The notes: generated by a model from the letters alone, not told the origin. Shown: positions 1-6,209, counted from the stretch's first letter. The stretch: 7,028 bases of DNA from Bog-473 sp035552395 (GCA_035552395.1 DASZLL010000049.1:1-7028); one strand, 5' to 3'. Translations and numbers: made by a program.

Positions 1-138
1 GATCTCCTCCAACACCGGGGCGATCATCTTGCACGGGCCACACCATTCGGCCCAGAAGTCCACCAGAACCGGGACGTCAGAACCCTTGACATTTTCGTCA
101 AAGGTAGCGTCGGTGAGGGTTTCAATCTTCTCGCTCAT
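1..138 (-). CDS. trxA: Thioredoxin TrxA, N-terminal part (cut by window edge)
   Basis: The first 46 residues of a thioredoxin, a small cytoplasmic protein that reduces protein disulfides and is itself re-reduced by TrxB and NADPH. The translation shows the family pattern: VLVDFWAEWCGPCKMIAPVL at residues 24-43, with the redox pair Cys33 and Cys36 in WCGPC. Thioredoxins are usually about 105-110 residues, so roughly 60 residues, including the cis-proline loop, lie beyond position 1. The ATG at 138-136 is chosen because it follows the only clear Shine-Dalgarno sequence in the window, and because the N-terminus begins at the usual place before the first beta strand. It lies 67 bases downstream of trxB on the same strand. 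That spacer holds a large inverted repeat, so trxA expression may be adjusted separately from trxB. Confidence 0.97.
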   Translation of the reverse strand, partial: MSEKIETLTDATFDENVKGSDVPVLVDFWAEWCGPCKMIAPVLEEI

Positions 139-143
139 TCCTT

Positions 144-149
144 CTCCTT
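144..149 (-). promoter_or_regulatory. Shine-Dalgarno sequence of trxA
   Basis: On the minus strand the sequence AAGGAG lies 5 bases before the trxA ATG, with a second AAGGA directly against the start codon. It is the one strong ribosome binding site in this window. The other minus-strand starts lack a comparable sequence, which suggests that trxA is translated efficiently and independently of its upstream neighbours. Confidence 0.8.
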
Positions 150-156
150 GTCACGA

Positions 157-204
157 GGTCCAACGTCGGGACCCCCGGTTCTGTTCCCGACCAGGGATTG
201 GACC
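157..204 (-). repeat. Nested inverted repeat (RNA hairpin) between trxB and trxA
   Basis: Two perfect 7-base inverted repeats are nested. The outer arms are GGTCCAA (157-163) and TTGGACC (198-204); the inner arms are GTCGGGA (165-171) and TCCCGAC (185-191). In the trxB-trxA transcript this would fold into a stem of 14 base pairs with a 1-base bulge on one side, a 6-base bulge on the other, and a 13-base loop. It begins one base after the trxB stop codon and ends 7 bases before the trxA Shine-Dalgarno sequence. No T-run follows, so it is not a classical intrinsic terminator. It could be a partial terminator, an RNA-stabilising or processing stem, or a protein-binding site. The spacer contains no TA dinucleotide, so it has no TANNNT promoter hexamer. 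Confidence 0.6.
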
Positions 205-205
205 C

Positions 206-1168
206 CTACTCGCCCATCATTTCGAGCCAGCGCTCGGCGTCGATGGCGGCCATGCAGCCGGATCCGGCTGAGGTGATCGCCTGGCGGTAGTAGTGGTCCT
301 GGACATCGCCGCAGGCGAAGACGCCGTTCACGTTGGTCCGGGTGGTGCCGTCGAACGTCTTGACGTAACCCATGTCGTCGAACTCGATCTGGCCCTTGAG
401 CAGCGCGGTGTTGGGCTCGTGGCCGATGGCGACGAAGAGGCCGGTCGCATCGAGCTCGGAGTCCTCGCCGGAAACCGTGTCCCGGAGGCGCAGTCCGCTC
501 ACCTTGGTGTCCCCGCAGACGTCGGTGACCGTGCTGTTCCACTTGAACTCGATCTTGTGGTTGGCCCGGGCGCGGTCCTGCATGATCTTGGAGGCCCGAA
601 GCTCTTCGCGCCGGTGGATGAGGGTGACCTTCGAGCCGAACCGGCTGAGGAACAGCGCCTCTTCCAGGGCGGAGTCGCCGCCGCCGACGACCGCGATGTG
701 CTGGTCGCGGAAGAAAAACCCGTCGCAGGTGGCGCAGGTCGAGACGCCGTAGCCGAGGAGCCGCCCCTCGTTGGGGAGGCCGAGCATGAGGGAGCGGGCG
801 CCGGTGGCGATGATGAGCGTGTCCGCCAGCGCAGTGGGCTCGTCGGCGTTGGGGTCGCCCACCCAGACCTCGAAGGGCCAGGGGGAGACATCGACGCGGC
901 TCACCCTTTCGGTACGCACTTCGGCGTCGAAGCGCTGGGCCTGGGCCCGCATCATGCCCATCAGCTCGGGGCCCATGACCCCGTCGACGAAGCCGGGGTA
1001 GTTCTCGACGTCGGTCGTCAGCATGAGCTGGCCCCCGGGCTGGTCGCTCGTTGACGAGGGTTCACCTTCGTAGACGAGCGGTTCGAGCTGGGCCCGCGCG
1101 CTGTACAGCGCGGCGGTGAGGCCCGCCGGCCCGCTCCCGATGACGACGACCTTGCGGCGCTCAGGCAT
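206..1168 (-). CDS. trxB: Thioredoxin reductase TrxB
   Basis: A low-molecular-weight FAD-dependent thioredoxin reductase that passes electrons from NADPH through FAD and a redox disulfide to thioredoxin in the cytoplasm. With the ATG at 1168 it has 320 residues, the normal family length. Domains in order: FAD-binding GSGPAG at residues 11-16, the GGQL and ENYPGF segment near 45-60, the redox motif CATCDGFF with Cys145 and Cys148, the NADPH-binding GGGDSALEEA at 162-171, and the closing FAD motif FACGDVQD at 284-291. All key residues are present. A GTG at 1180 in the same frame would add four residues. The ATG is preferred because the protein then begins, as usual, just before the first beta strand. 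It overlaps the end of the small membrane protein gene by 8 bases, which suggests translational coupling. The trxA partner lies directly downstream. Confidence 0.97.
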   Translation of the reverse strand: MPERRKVVVIGSGPAGLTAALYSARAQLEPLVYEGEPSSTSDQPGGQLMLTTDVENYPGFVDGVMGPELMGMMRAQAQRFDAEVRTERVSRVDVSPWPFEVWVGDPNADEPTALADTLIIATGARSLMLGLPNEGRLLGYGVSTCATCDGFFFRDQHIAVVGGGDSALEEALFLSRFGSKVTLIHRREELRASKIMQDRARANHKIEFKWNSTVTDVCGDTKVSGLRLRDTVSGEDSELDATGLFVAIGHEPNTALLKGQIEFDDMGYVKTFDGTTRTNVNGVFACGDVQDHYYRQAITSAGSGCMAAIDAERWLEMMGE

Positions 1169-1463
1169 CGGGTGGCACACCCCGGCGCGAGTACAAGATG
1201 ACCCCGGCCGCGCTGAAGATGAGGCCGAGGACCATGTACGACGCCCAGATTCGGTGGCCCGCCAGGGTCGTCACCCGGATGAATCCGATGGCGAACATGA
1301 TGACCACCGTGATGCCGACCACGGCGATGATGACCCCGAAGACGACGGCGCGGGCGGCCACGATGGCCGGGCGGACGGCCCGGTCGTTGACCGTGGCCAC
1401 CACCGAGTCGATCGTGTCGAGGGCACGAGCGGACAGCGCGTCGGAAAGATCGTTCTCAGCCAC
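1161..1463 (-). CDS. Small protein with two membrane segments, function unknown
   Basis: A 100-residue protein that I cannot assign to a named family. Residues 1-37 are soluble and probably helical. Two hydrophobic stretches follow, about residues 38-63 and 73-92, separated by a short loop, then the basic pair RR (93-94) and a short tail. This predicts a hairpin in the inner membrane with both ends in the cytoplasm. The general look resembles small holin-like or membrane-helper proteins, but no diagnostic motif is visible. The GTG at 1463 is the best start. It has no Shine-Dalgarno sequence but does have a TANNNT hexamer 6 bases upstream, so the gene may begin its own leaderless transcript. 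It starts 9 bases after degV and overlaps trxB by 8 bases, so it is probably cotranscribed with trxB. That link is positional and does not show a redox role. Confidence 0.8.
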   Translation of the reverse strand: MAENDLSDALSARALDTIDSVVATVNDRAVRPAIVAARAVVFGVIIAVVGITVVIMFAIGFIRVTTLAGHRIWASYMVLGLIFSAAGVILYSRRGVPPDA

Positions 1464-1469
1464 GGCGTG

Positions 1470-1475
1470 AGACTA
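1470..1475 (-). promoter_or_regulatory. Possible -10 hexamer overlapping the degV stop codon
   Basis: On the minus strand the hexamer TAGTCT fits the actinobacterial -10 pattern TANNNT and ends exactly 6 bases before the GTG at 1463. That would place the transcription start at the start codon itself, giving a leaderless mRNA. The first three bases are the TAG stop codon of degV. No TTGACA-like -35 element was recognised upstream. Because a stop codon supplies TA for free, a chance match is more likely here than at the divergent promoters near 6190. Confidence 0.4.
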
Positions 1476-2351
1476 CCCGGCGGACCCGGGGTTCTCGGCG
1501 GCTCCGGCGCTCCTGGCAGGGATGATGTAGCAGACCCCGACCGTGTTCGGGCCGGCGTGGGTGCCCACGACCGGGCCGAGCTCGACGGAGACGAGGGGGT
1601 GCTCGGTGGCGAGGTCCTCGAGCTTGGCCGTGACCTCGGCGATGTCGTCGCAGGCACCGTCCGCCACGGCGACGCGCTCGAGCGGCGCGTCGGCCTTGAC
1701 CTTGTCGATGAGGTAGGTGATGGCCCGACCCCGGGTCCGCTGCTTGGACTCCTCGGCCACCTCGCCGTCCTTCAGCTGGATCACCGGCTTGATGTTGAGG
1801 AGCGAACCGAGCAGGGCGCGGGCACCGCCGATCCGCCCGCCGCGCTGGAGGTGCTCGAGCCCGCCCAGCACCCCGTAGATCCGGGTGCGGCCGATGCGGT
1901 CCTCGGTCGCAGCGACGATGTCGTCGATGCCGGCGCCGGCGGCCGCTTCCTCAGCGGCGGCGATGACCAGCAGCCCCTGCCCCATTGTCAAGGAGAAGGT
2001 GTCGATGACGCGCACGGGCGCGCCGGAGAAAGAGTCGGCTGCGGTCTTGGCCGAGGCAAAGGTGCCGGAGACCTTCGAAGAGATCGTGAGGCACAGGACG
2101 GCCTCGGCCCCCTCGTCGACGGCCTGCTGGTACGCGGTCTGGAAGGCGCCGGGCGACGGTGCCGCGGTCTGGGGCAGGTCACCCTTGCCGCGGCAGCGGT
2201 CCCAGAACTCCGCCGGGCTGAGCTGACGGCGGTCCTCGAACTCCTCGGTCCCGAAACGAATGGTCAACGGGACCACGATGACGCCGTGCTCCTTGACGAG
2301 CTGGTCGGTCAGGTCGCAGGCACTGTCGGTGACGATGTGGACGCCAGGCAT
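1473..2351 (-). CDS. DegV-family fatty-acid-binding protein
   Basis: A 292-residue DegV-family protein, close to the usual 280-290. Members bind a single fatty acid. In bacteria with a fatty acid kinase, such as FakA, DegV proteins (FakB) present the acyl chain for phosphorylation; no kinase gene is visible here, so that role is not shown. Family marks in order: TDSACDL at residues 8-14, the LPQTAAPSP ligand-pocket segment at 59-67, ISSKVSGTF at 90-98, DTFSLTMGQG at 117-126, LQRGGRIGGARALLG with NIKPV at 168-190, and GPVVGTHAGPNTVGV near 259-273. The protein is cytoplasmic, with no signal peptide. The ATG at 2351 puts the TDS motif at the normal distance from the N-terminus; the Shine-Dalgarno sequence is poor. 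It lies 64 bases after murJ and 9 bases before the small membrane protein gene. Confidence 0.93.
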   Translation of the reverse strand: MPGVHIVTDSACDLTDQLVKEHGVIVVPLTIRFGTEEFEDRRQLSPAEFWDRCRGKGDLPQTAAPSPGAFQTAYQQAVDEGAEAVLCLTISSKVSGTFASAKTAADSFSGAPVRVIDTFSLTMGQGLLVIAAAEEAAAGAGIDDIVAATEDRIGRTRIYGVLGGLEHLQRGGRIGGARALLGSLLNIKPVIQLKDGEVAEESKQRTRGRAITYLIDKVKADAPLERVAVADGACDDIAEVTAKLEDLATEHPLVSVELGPVVGTHAGPNTVGVCYIIPARSAGAAENPGSAG

Positions 2352-2415
2352 GGCACGGAGTCTGCCACGGGGAGCCGGTTGTCAGCAGGCTGCGCGCACG
2401 GTGCACGACGTGCGG
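2351..2415. repeat. murJ-degV spacer with short inverted repeats
   Basis: The 64-base spacer holds two small inverted repeats. TGGCA (2351-2355) pairs with TGCCA (2363-2367) across a 7-base loop and reaches the first base of the degV start codon on the minus strand. GCACG (2403-2407) and CGTGC (2409-2413) flank a single A. There is no T-run and no TANNNT hexamer on the minus strand, so neither a terminator nor a promoter is supported. The arms are short and could arise by chance in GC-rich DNA. degV is most likely read through from murJ. Confidence 0.3.
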
Positions 2416-4110
2416 TCAGGGACGGTACGGGACGATGCGCGGGCGCGACGAGCCGACCAGGCGCGCCGGCGGCGGGGGGGGCGGAGGAGGAGGTGGAGGA
2501 CGGCGCCGGGCGGCATCGTGGCGACGGCCCAGCCAGATCACCACGGCGGCGAAGGTCGCGCCGCCCGCGATGACGGAGCCCACGACGCGGGCGAGGAGTC
2601 CAACGAAGCTGGTGGAGCCCGACAGGTTGGAGACCAAGAGCACCACGAGGCCCATCGGAACGGAAGCGACGACGACGCGCCACAGCGGCGCCCACGTCTC
2701 AGCCGCGGCCAGGCGGCCGAACCACTGGTGGAACACGGCCAACGCGAGGAGGGCCGACACCGTGTAGGCGATGGAGAGGGAGAGCGCGAGGCCGCGGACA
2801 CCCAGGGGGTGGACGAGTGCGAGCGCCAGGACGACGTTGAGTGCGTTCTCGACGAGGTAGAGGTAGAAGGCGACCTTCGTGCGCTGCATGGACTGGAGCA
2901 CGCGGACGAAATAGAGGTAGGTGCAGAAGCCGGGCAGACCGAGGGCAAACATCGCCAGGGCAGCGCCCGTCGTCGACGTCTCGGCCGGCGTGCTGTGACC
3001 GATGCCGAGGAGGAGCGCCACGGCCGGCTTGGCCAAGAGCAACATGCCCACCGCCGAGGGGATGACGAGGGCGAGGACGGCACGCAGCCCGCCGCTCATC
3101 CGGTGAAGGAACGGCTCGGTCTGGTCGGTCGACCATTTCTCGGCCAGGTCGGGCGCGACGACCGACATGACGGTCACGGCGATCACCCCGTAGGGCAGCT
3201 GGAAGAAGGCGTAGGCATACGTGTACGAGGAGACCGGGTCCGATCCCGAAACGGACCCGGCGAGGATGGTGACGACGAACAGCGCGAGCTGGTTGGCGAC
3301 GACGAACCCGAAGGTCCAGGCGCCGAGCCGGGCGACGTCGTGGAGGGCGTCGTCGCGTGGGTTCCAGCGCCAACGCACCAGTTTGAGGTTGGCCTGGCGC
3401 AAGCTCGGGATGAGGGCGACGCCTTGGAGGACGACGCCGAGCGAGGTCCCGAGTCCGAGCAGGACGAGCTGGCCGCGGTGCTGCTCGACGCTGGCCAGGG
3501 AGGCCCCGTGGCCGGCCCAGAGACCGAACCACACGAGGATGCCGATGCAGAGGAAATTGTTGAGGATCGGGGTCCATGCGACGGCGACGAAGCGGCGGCG
3601 AGTGTTAAGGAGCGCGGCGGCGAGTGCGAAGAGCCCGTACGCGGCGATCTGTATGACGAACCAACGGAGGAAGGTGGTGGCGACCTGCCGCTCGAGCAGG
3701 ACGCGGTGGAGCTGGGCGGGATGGCCGTGTGTATCGAGGGAGGTCAGGGCGTCGATGAGGTAGGGCGCGGCCAACAGCGCCGCAATCGTCGTGGTGAAGA
3801 GGACGACGACGGAAACCGTGATCACCGAGGAGATGGAGTCGAAGGCTTCGCGCTCGGAGCGGTTGGCCAGCCGATCGACGAAGACGGGGATGAACGTGGC
3901 CGAGAGGACCCCGCCGAGCACGACGTCGTAGAGCATGTTGGGCGTGGTGTTGGCCAGGTTGTACGAGTCCGCGAGGGGCGTCTGGCCCAGCGCCCAGGCC
4001 AAAGCGACGAAGCGAAGGAGGCCGGTGACGCGCGAGACGCCGGTGCCGACGGCGACGTAGGCCGCGGCGGTACGTAGGGGAAGGGCGCGAGCCCGGCGAG
4101 CGGCGGCCAC
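2416..4110 (-). CDS. murJ: Lipid II flippase MurJ (MviN family)
   Basis: An integral membrane protein of 564 residues in the MurJ/MviN (MOP) family, which moves the peptidoglycan precursor lipid II to the outer face of the inner membrane. About 14 hydrophobic segments can be traced, from near residue 15 to residue 526. The N-terminus has the family pattern SRVTGLLR (26-33), whose Arg27 and Arg33 match the essential arginines near the N-terminus of E. coli MurJ. It is followed by the NTTPNMLYDVVLGG segment (54-67) and FIPVF (73-77). QLPYGVIAV (304-312) is also typical. Unlike M. tuberculosis Rv3910, there is no pseudokinase extension. The cytoplasmic tail instead holds eleven prolines (538-548) and a basic end. 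The GTG start at 4110 lies one base after the upstream stop codon, with no good Shine-Dalgarno sequence, which suggests translational coupling. Confidence 0.95.
   Translation of the reverse strand: MAAARRARALPLRTAAAYVAVGTGVSRVTGLLRFVALAWALGQTPLADSYNLANTTPNMLYDVVLGGVLSATFIPVFVDRLANRSEREAFDSISSVITVSVVVLFTTTIAALLAAPYLIDALTSLDTHGHPAQLHRVLLERQVATTFLRWFVIQIAAYGLFALAAALLNTRRRFVAVAWTPILNNFLCIGILVWFGLWAGHGASLASVEQHRGQLVLLGLGTSLGVVLQGVALIPSLRQANLKLVRWRWNPRDDALHDVARLGAWTFGFVVANQLALFVVTILAGSVSGSDPVSSYTYAYAFFQLPYGVIAVTVMSVVAPDLAEKWSTDQTEPFLHRMSGGLRAVLALVIPSAVGMLLLAKPAVALLLGIGHSTPAETSTTGAALAMFALGLPGFCTYLYFVRVLQSMQRTKVAFYLYLVENALNVVLALALVHPLGVRGLALSLSIAYTVSALLALAVFHQWFGRLAAAETWAPLWRVVVASVPMGLVVLLVSNLSGSTSFVGLLARVVGSVIAGGATFAAVVIWLGRRHDAARRRPPPPPPPPPPPARLVGSSRPRIVPYRP
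2467..2499 (-). repeat. Polyproline tract in the MurJ tail, with an 8-G run
   Basis: Eleven consecutive proline codons (residues 538-548) of MurJ, read on the minus strand. The plus strand has an uninterrupted run of eight G bases at 2474-2481 inside it. The codons are mixed (CCT, CCA, CCG and CCC), so only part of the tract is a true homopolymer. The tract lies in the cytoplasmic tail, after the last membrane segment. Runs like this usually stall ribosomes unless elongation factor P helps. Confidence 0.9.
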
Positions 4111-4111
4111 G

Positions 4112-6175
4112 TCAGTGCGCCCGCAGGCGCTGGCGGCGGGAACGCCGCCAGGTGCGCGCCCACCACACGAGGAGGACGGCGCCGGCCAGGACGGTGAGCG
4201 CCACGCCGACGAAGGAAATGGCGGTCGAGTGCACGGTCAGGACCGTGCGGGCGAGCAGGAGATGCCCGTTCTGTGTGTGCAGGCTGACGTCAATCGGCAA
4301 GCGGTCACCCGAGGTGCGGGCTCGCGCGGTGAACCGCCACGAAGTGGTGGGCCTGTCGAGCACGAGCTGGTGGCTCGCGCCATTGGGAAAGTTGAATTTG
4401 TCACTGGTCAGCGTGACCACGACCGTGACCGGGTAGGGCGCCGCCGACAGCACAGTGATGGGGATGGACGCCTGCTGGGCGGTGAAGGTGACGGTCTCCT
4501 CGGTGGCGAGGCTGATCTTTCCGGTCTCGGCGGCGAATGCCTTTTGATAGGTCGTCAGTGCAGCCGTTCGGCCGGCGGTGCTGAGGTCGTTCGCCTCGGT
4601 GGACAAGAGGTCGTCGGACAGGGTCTGCATCTCGGGTGGACGGCCGGTGATCGCCGCGGAGAACGACGAGAGTTGGAGGCGAGCCTGGGCGATCTTGGTG
4701 GCGGCGACGTGCGAGATGCCCCGGGTCGCCGACCCCGTTTGCAGACGCCGAGTGGAGGGCTCGCGGTTGCCGCCGGTGGGTACCTGCGAAAAGAGCTGGT
4801 CGAGGGTGACCGGGCTCAGGGCAGCGTTCCCGCTCAGCCCGGCCAGCAGCGTCTTGAGGAAGGTGCTCGAGGCATGCCAACCCGACGGCGGGGTGATGAC
4901 CACACCACGGGAGTCCGCCAGCGACGCATTTTCGAAATGGACGAAGGACAGCCCGGCGAGCAGTTGCTGGGCACCGAGCACCGGGTCGTTCGGGTCAGCG
5001 GTGAACCGCGCGCCGAGGGACGAGTCGGCAGCGACGGCGGTGACGGTGGACCCGTGCCCCAGGTCAAGCGTGAAGGGCTGGGCGAAAGTGAGGTTGCTCT
5101 GGCCGAAACTGGCCAGGTCGCCGTCGTTCACGACCAGGTTGGAGGCGCCCGCCTTTTGCAGCCCGGTGGCCAGGTCGGCACCGTCGCCTTGAGAAAACGA
5201 GGTCGCGGTATCGACCCAGGTGCTGGTGGTGGGCCGAAGACCCGCCGCGTGAAGCACCTCGTCGCCCCGCGTGATCTGCGCCCCGATTTCGCTGGCGATA
5301 CCCGCTTCGGATAGCGCAGCGAGATCGACAGGGACGTAGGGCTGGTCCAGAATTTGCTCGCCGCCGAGGGCGCTGACCTGCTCGAAGGCGTGGGCCCCTG
5401 GTTTGGGCGCCGACGGGCCAGACATCCCGACACCCGCCGGGTTCACGGCGAGCGTTGCCGGAACGTCTCGCTGGTTGGCCAGCGCCGCCGCGACGATTCC
5501 GGCCGTGGCGCTGTTCGCCACCGGCAGGACGAGGCCAACACGGAGCTGGCCGCCTGTGCGGCTTATGGAACCCGGCAGACCAGCCTCCTGATACGTGAGG
5601 AACGTCGTGAAGCGGGCGAGTGGTGTCGTCGAGCTCTTGCGGTCGAGGGCGAACGAGACGGGATAGACATCGCCGCACGTGCCGCTGAGTGGTGTGCACC
5701 CCAGGTCGAGCGACTTGCTTCCGGGAACGCACACACCGTTGCCGGTCGCCGGAAGGGTGTCCCGCTCGTCGCGCTGCACGGGGACGCAGACGGATGCCGT
5801 GGAGCCTTGGCTGCCACTCGTGACCGGAATGTTGGGTTCGCGCAGGAGCACGGTGCCGTCGGGTGAGTTGCCGAGCGCCTGCTGAAGTTGGGACGAACTG
5901 TCGAGCCTTGAATAGACCGTCATGCTGACCTGGAGTCCGGATGCCGACCCTTCCGATGACCCGACGTCCAACGACACGTTGAACCACGGCAGGGACGGCG
6001 TGACCCACGGAGTCTGGGTGACCAACGTCAGCGGGGGAGCGTCCGCCGTTGCGCGCGCGACGGCCGCCTGGGCGCCTCCGGAGTGGCCGGCGGCGGCAGC
6101 GGGTGCGGTGCCGAGGAGTGCGGGAGCAACCACGGCGAGCGAGCAGAGGGCGGTCCTGCCCCAGCGCATCGACAC
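4112..6175 (-). CDS. Secreted, membrane-anchored DUF6049-like protein next to MurJ
   Basis: A 687-residue protein of unknown activity, called DUF6049-like from its position beside murJ and its overall build (compare Rv3909 of M. tuberculosis). A signal peptide is clear: RWGR at residues 4-7, a hydrophobic core, and an AAAA stretch ending near 29. The extracytoplasmic part has an N-terminal beta-rich domain with four cysteines (130, 149, 160, 167) and the GDVYPVSFAL segment (168-177). A central domain starts at QLRVGLVLPV (210-219) with the TLAVNPAG stretch (241-248). A helical region (about 490-555) and an immunoglobulin-like stretch (about 557-650) follow. One membrane segment (about 653-674) and a strongly basic tail put the C-terminus in the cytoplasm. 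The GTG at 6175 is chosen; an in-frame ATG at 6169 is possible. murJ begins one base after the stop codon, so a joint role in cell-wall precursor export is the best inference. Confidence 0.85.
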   Translation of the reverse strand: MSMRWGRTALCSLAVVAPALLGTAPAAAAGHSGGAQAAVARATADAPPLTLVTQTPWVTPSLPWFNVSLDVGSSEGSASGLQVSMTVYSRLDSSSQLQQALGNSPDGTVLLREPNIPVTSGSQGSTASVCVPVQRDERDTLPATGNGVCVPGSKSLDLGCTPLSGTCGDVYPVSFALDRKSSTTPLARFTTFLTYQEAGLPGSISRTGGQLRVGLVLPVANSATAGIVAAALANQRDVPATLAVNPAGVGMSGPSAPKPGAHAFEQVSALGGEQILDQPYVPVDLAALSEAGIASEIGAQITRGDEVLHAAGLRPTTSTWVDTATSFSQGDGADLATGLQKAGASNLVVNDGDLASFGQSNLTFAQPFTLDLGHGSTVTAVAADSSLGARFTADPNDPVLGAQQLLAGLSFVHFENASLADSRGVVITPPSGWHASSTFLKTLLAGLSGNAALSPVTLDQLFSQVPTGGNREPSTRRLQTGSATRGISHVAATKIAQARLQLSSFSAAITGRPPEMQTLSDDLLSTEANDLSTAGRTAALTTYQKAFAAETGKISLATEETVTFTAQQASIPITVLSAAPYPVTVVVTLTSDKFNFPNGASHQLVLDRPTTSWRFTARARTSGDRLPIDVSLHTQNGHLLLARTVLTVHSTAISFVGVALTVLAGAVLLVWWARTWRRSRRQRLRAH

Positions 6176-6181
6176 AGGGAG

Positions 6182-6187
6182 AGGCTA
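6182..6187 (-). promoter_or_regulatory. Likely -10 hexamer of the DUF6049-murJ operon (leaderless)
   Basis: TAGCCT on the minus strand fits TANNNT and stands exactly 6 bases before the GTG at 6175, the spacing expected when transcription starts at the start codon. No Shine-Dalgarno sequence is present, which agrees with a leaderless mRNA. No recognisable -35 hexamer is seen 16-18 bases upstream. If the ATG at 6169 is the true start, the leader would be 6 bases long. This is probably the main promoter for the minus-strand genes. Confidence 0.55.
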
Positions 6188-6197
6188 GAGGGCGCAC

Positions 6198-6203
6198 TAC
6201 CGT
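6198..6203 (+). promoter_or_regulatory. Likely -10 hexamer of the CCA-adding enzyme gene (leaderless)
   Basis: TACCGT fits TANNNT and stands exactly 6 bases before the GTG at 6210, mirroring the hexamer at 6182-6187 on the other strand. The 6 bases between are GC-only and do not form a Shine-Dalgarno sequence at a usable distance, so a leaderless mRNA is the simplest reading. The -35 region would fall over the first codons of the DUF6049 gene and shows no TTGACA-like match. Confidence 0.55.
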
Positions 6204-6209
6204 GGGCGG

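Noticed and set aside
157..204. A classical Rho-independent terminator after trxB
   Set aside because: The stem is strong, but no T-run follows it in the transcript direction, so it is kept only as a hairpin of unknown role.
293..1054. A 253-codon plus-strand frame opposite trxB
   Set aside because: It is a compositional shadow. trxB on the other strand has every expected FAD, NADPH and redox motif.
2467..2499. A frameshift or sequencing error in murJ at the G run
   Set aside because: The frame stays open through the run and ends normally 16 codons later, and the upstream protein is full length. There is no positive sign of error, so it is noted only as a possible slippage site.
1116..2573. 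A 485-codon open frame on the plus strand
   Set aside because: It is antisense to degV and the small membrane protein gene, both of which have clear features. No motif or start signal supports it.
2260..4077. A 605-codon open frame on the plus strand
   Set aside because: It runs antisense to murJ and degV. Its translation is rich in Asp, Glu, Gly and Arg without any domain pattern, as expected for the shadow of a GC-rich gene.
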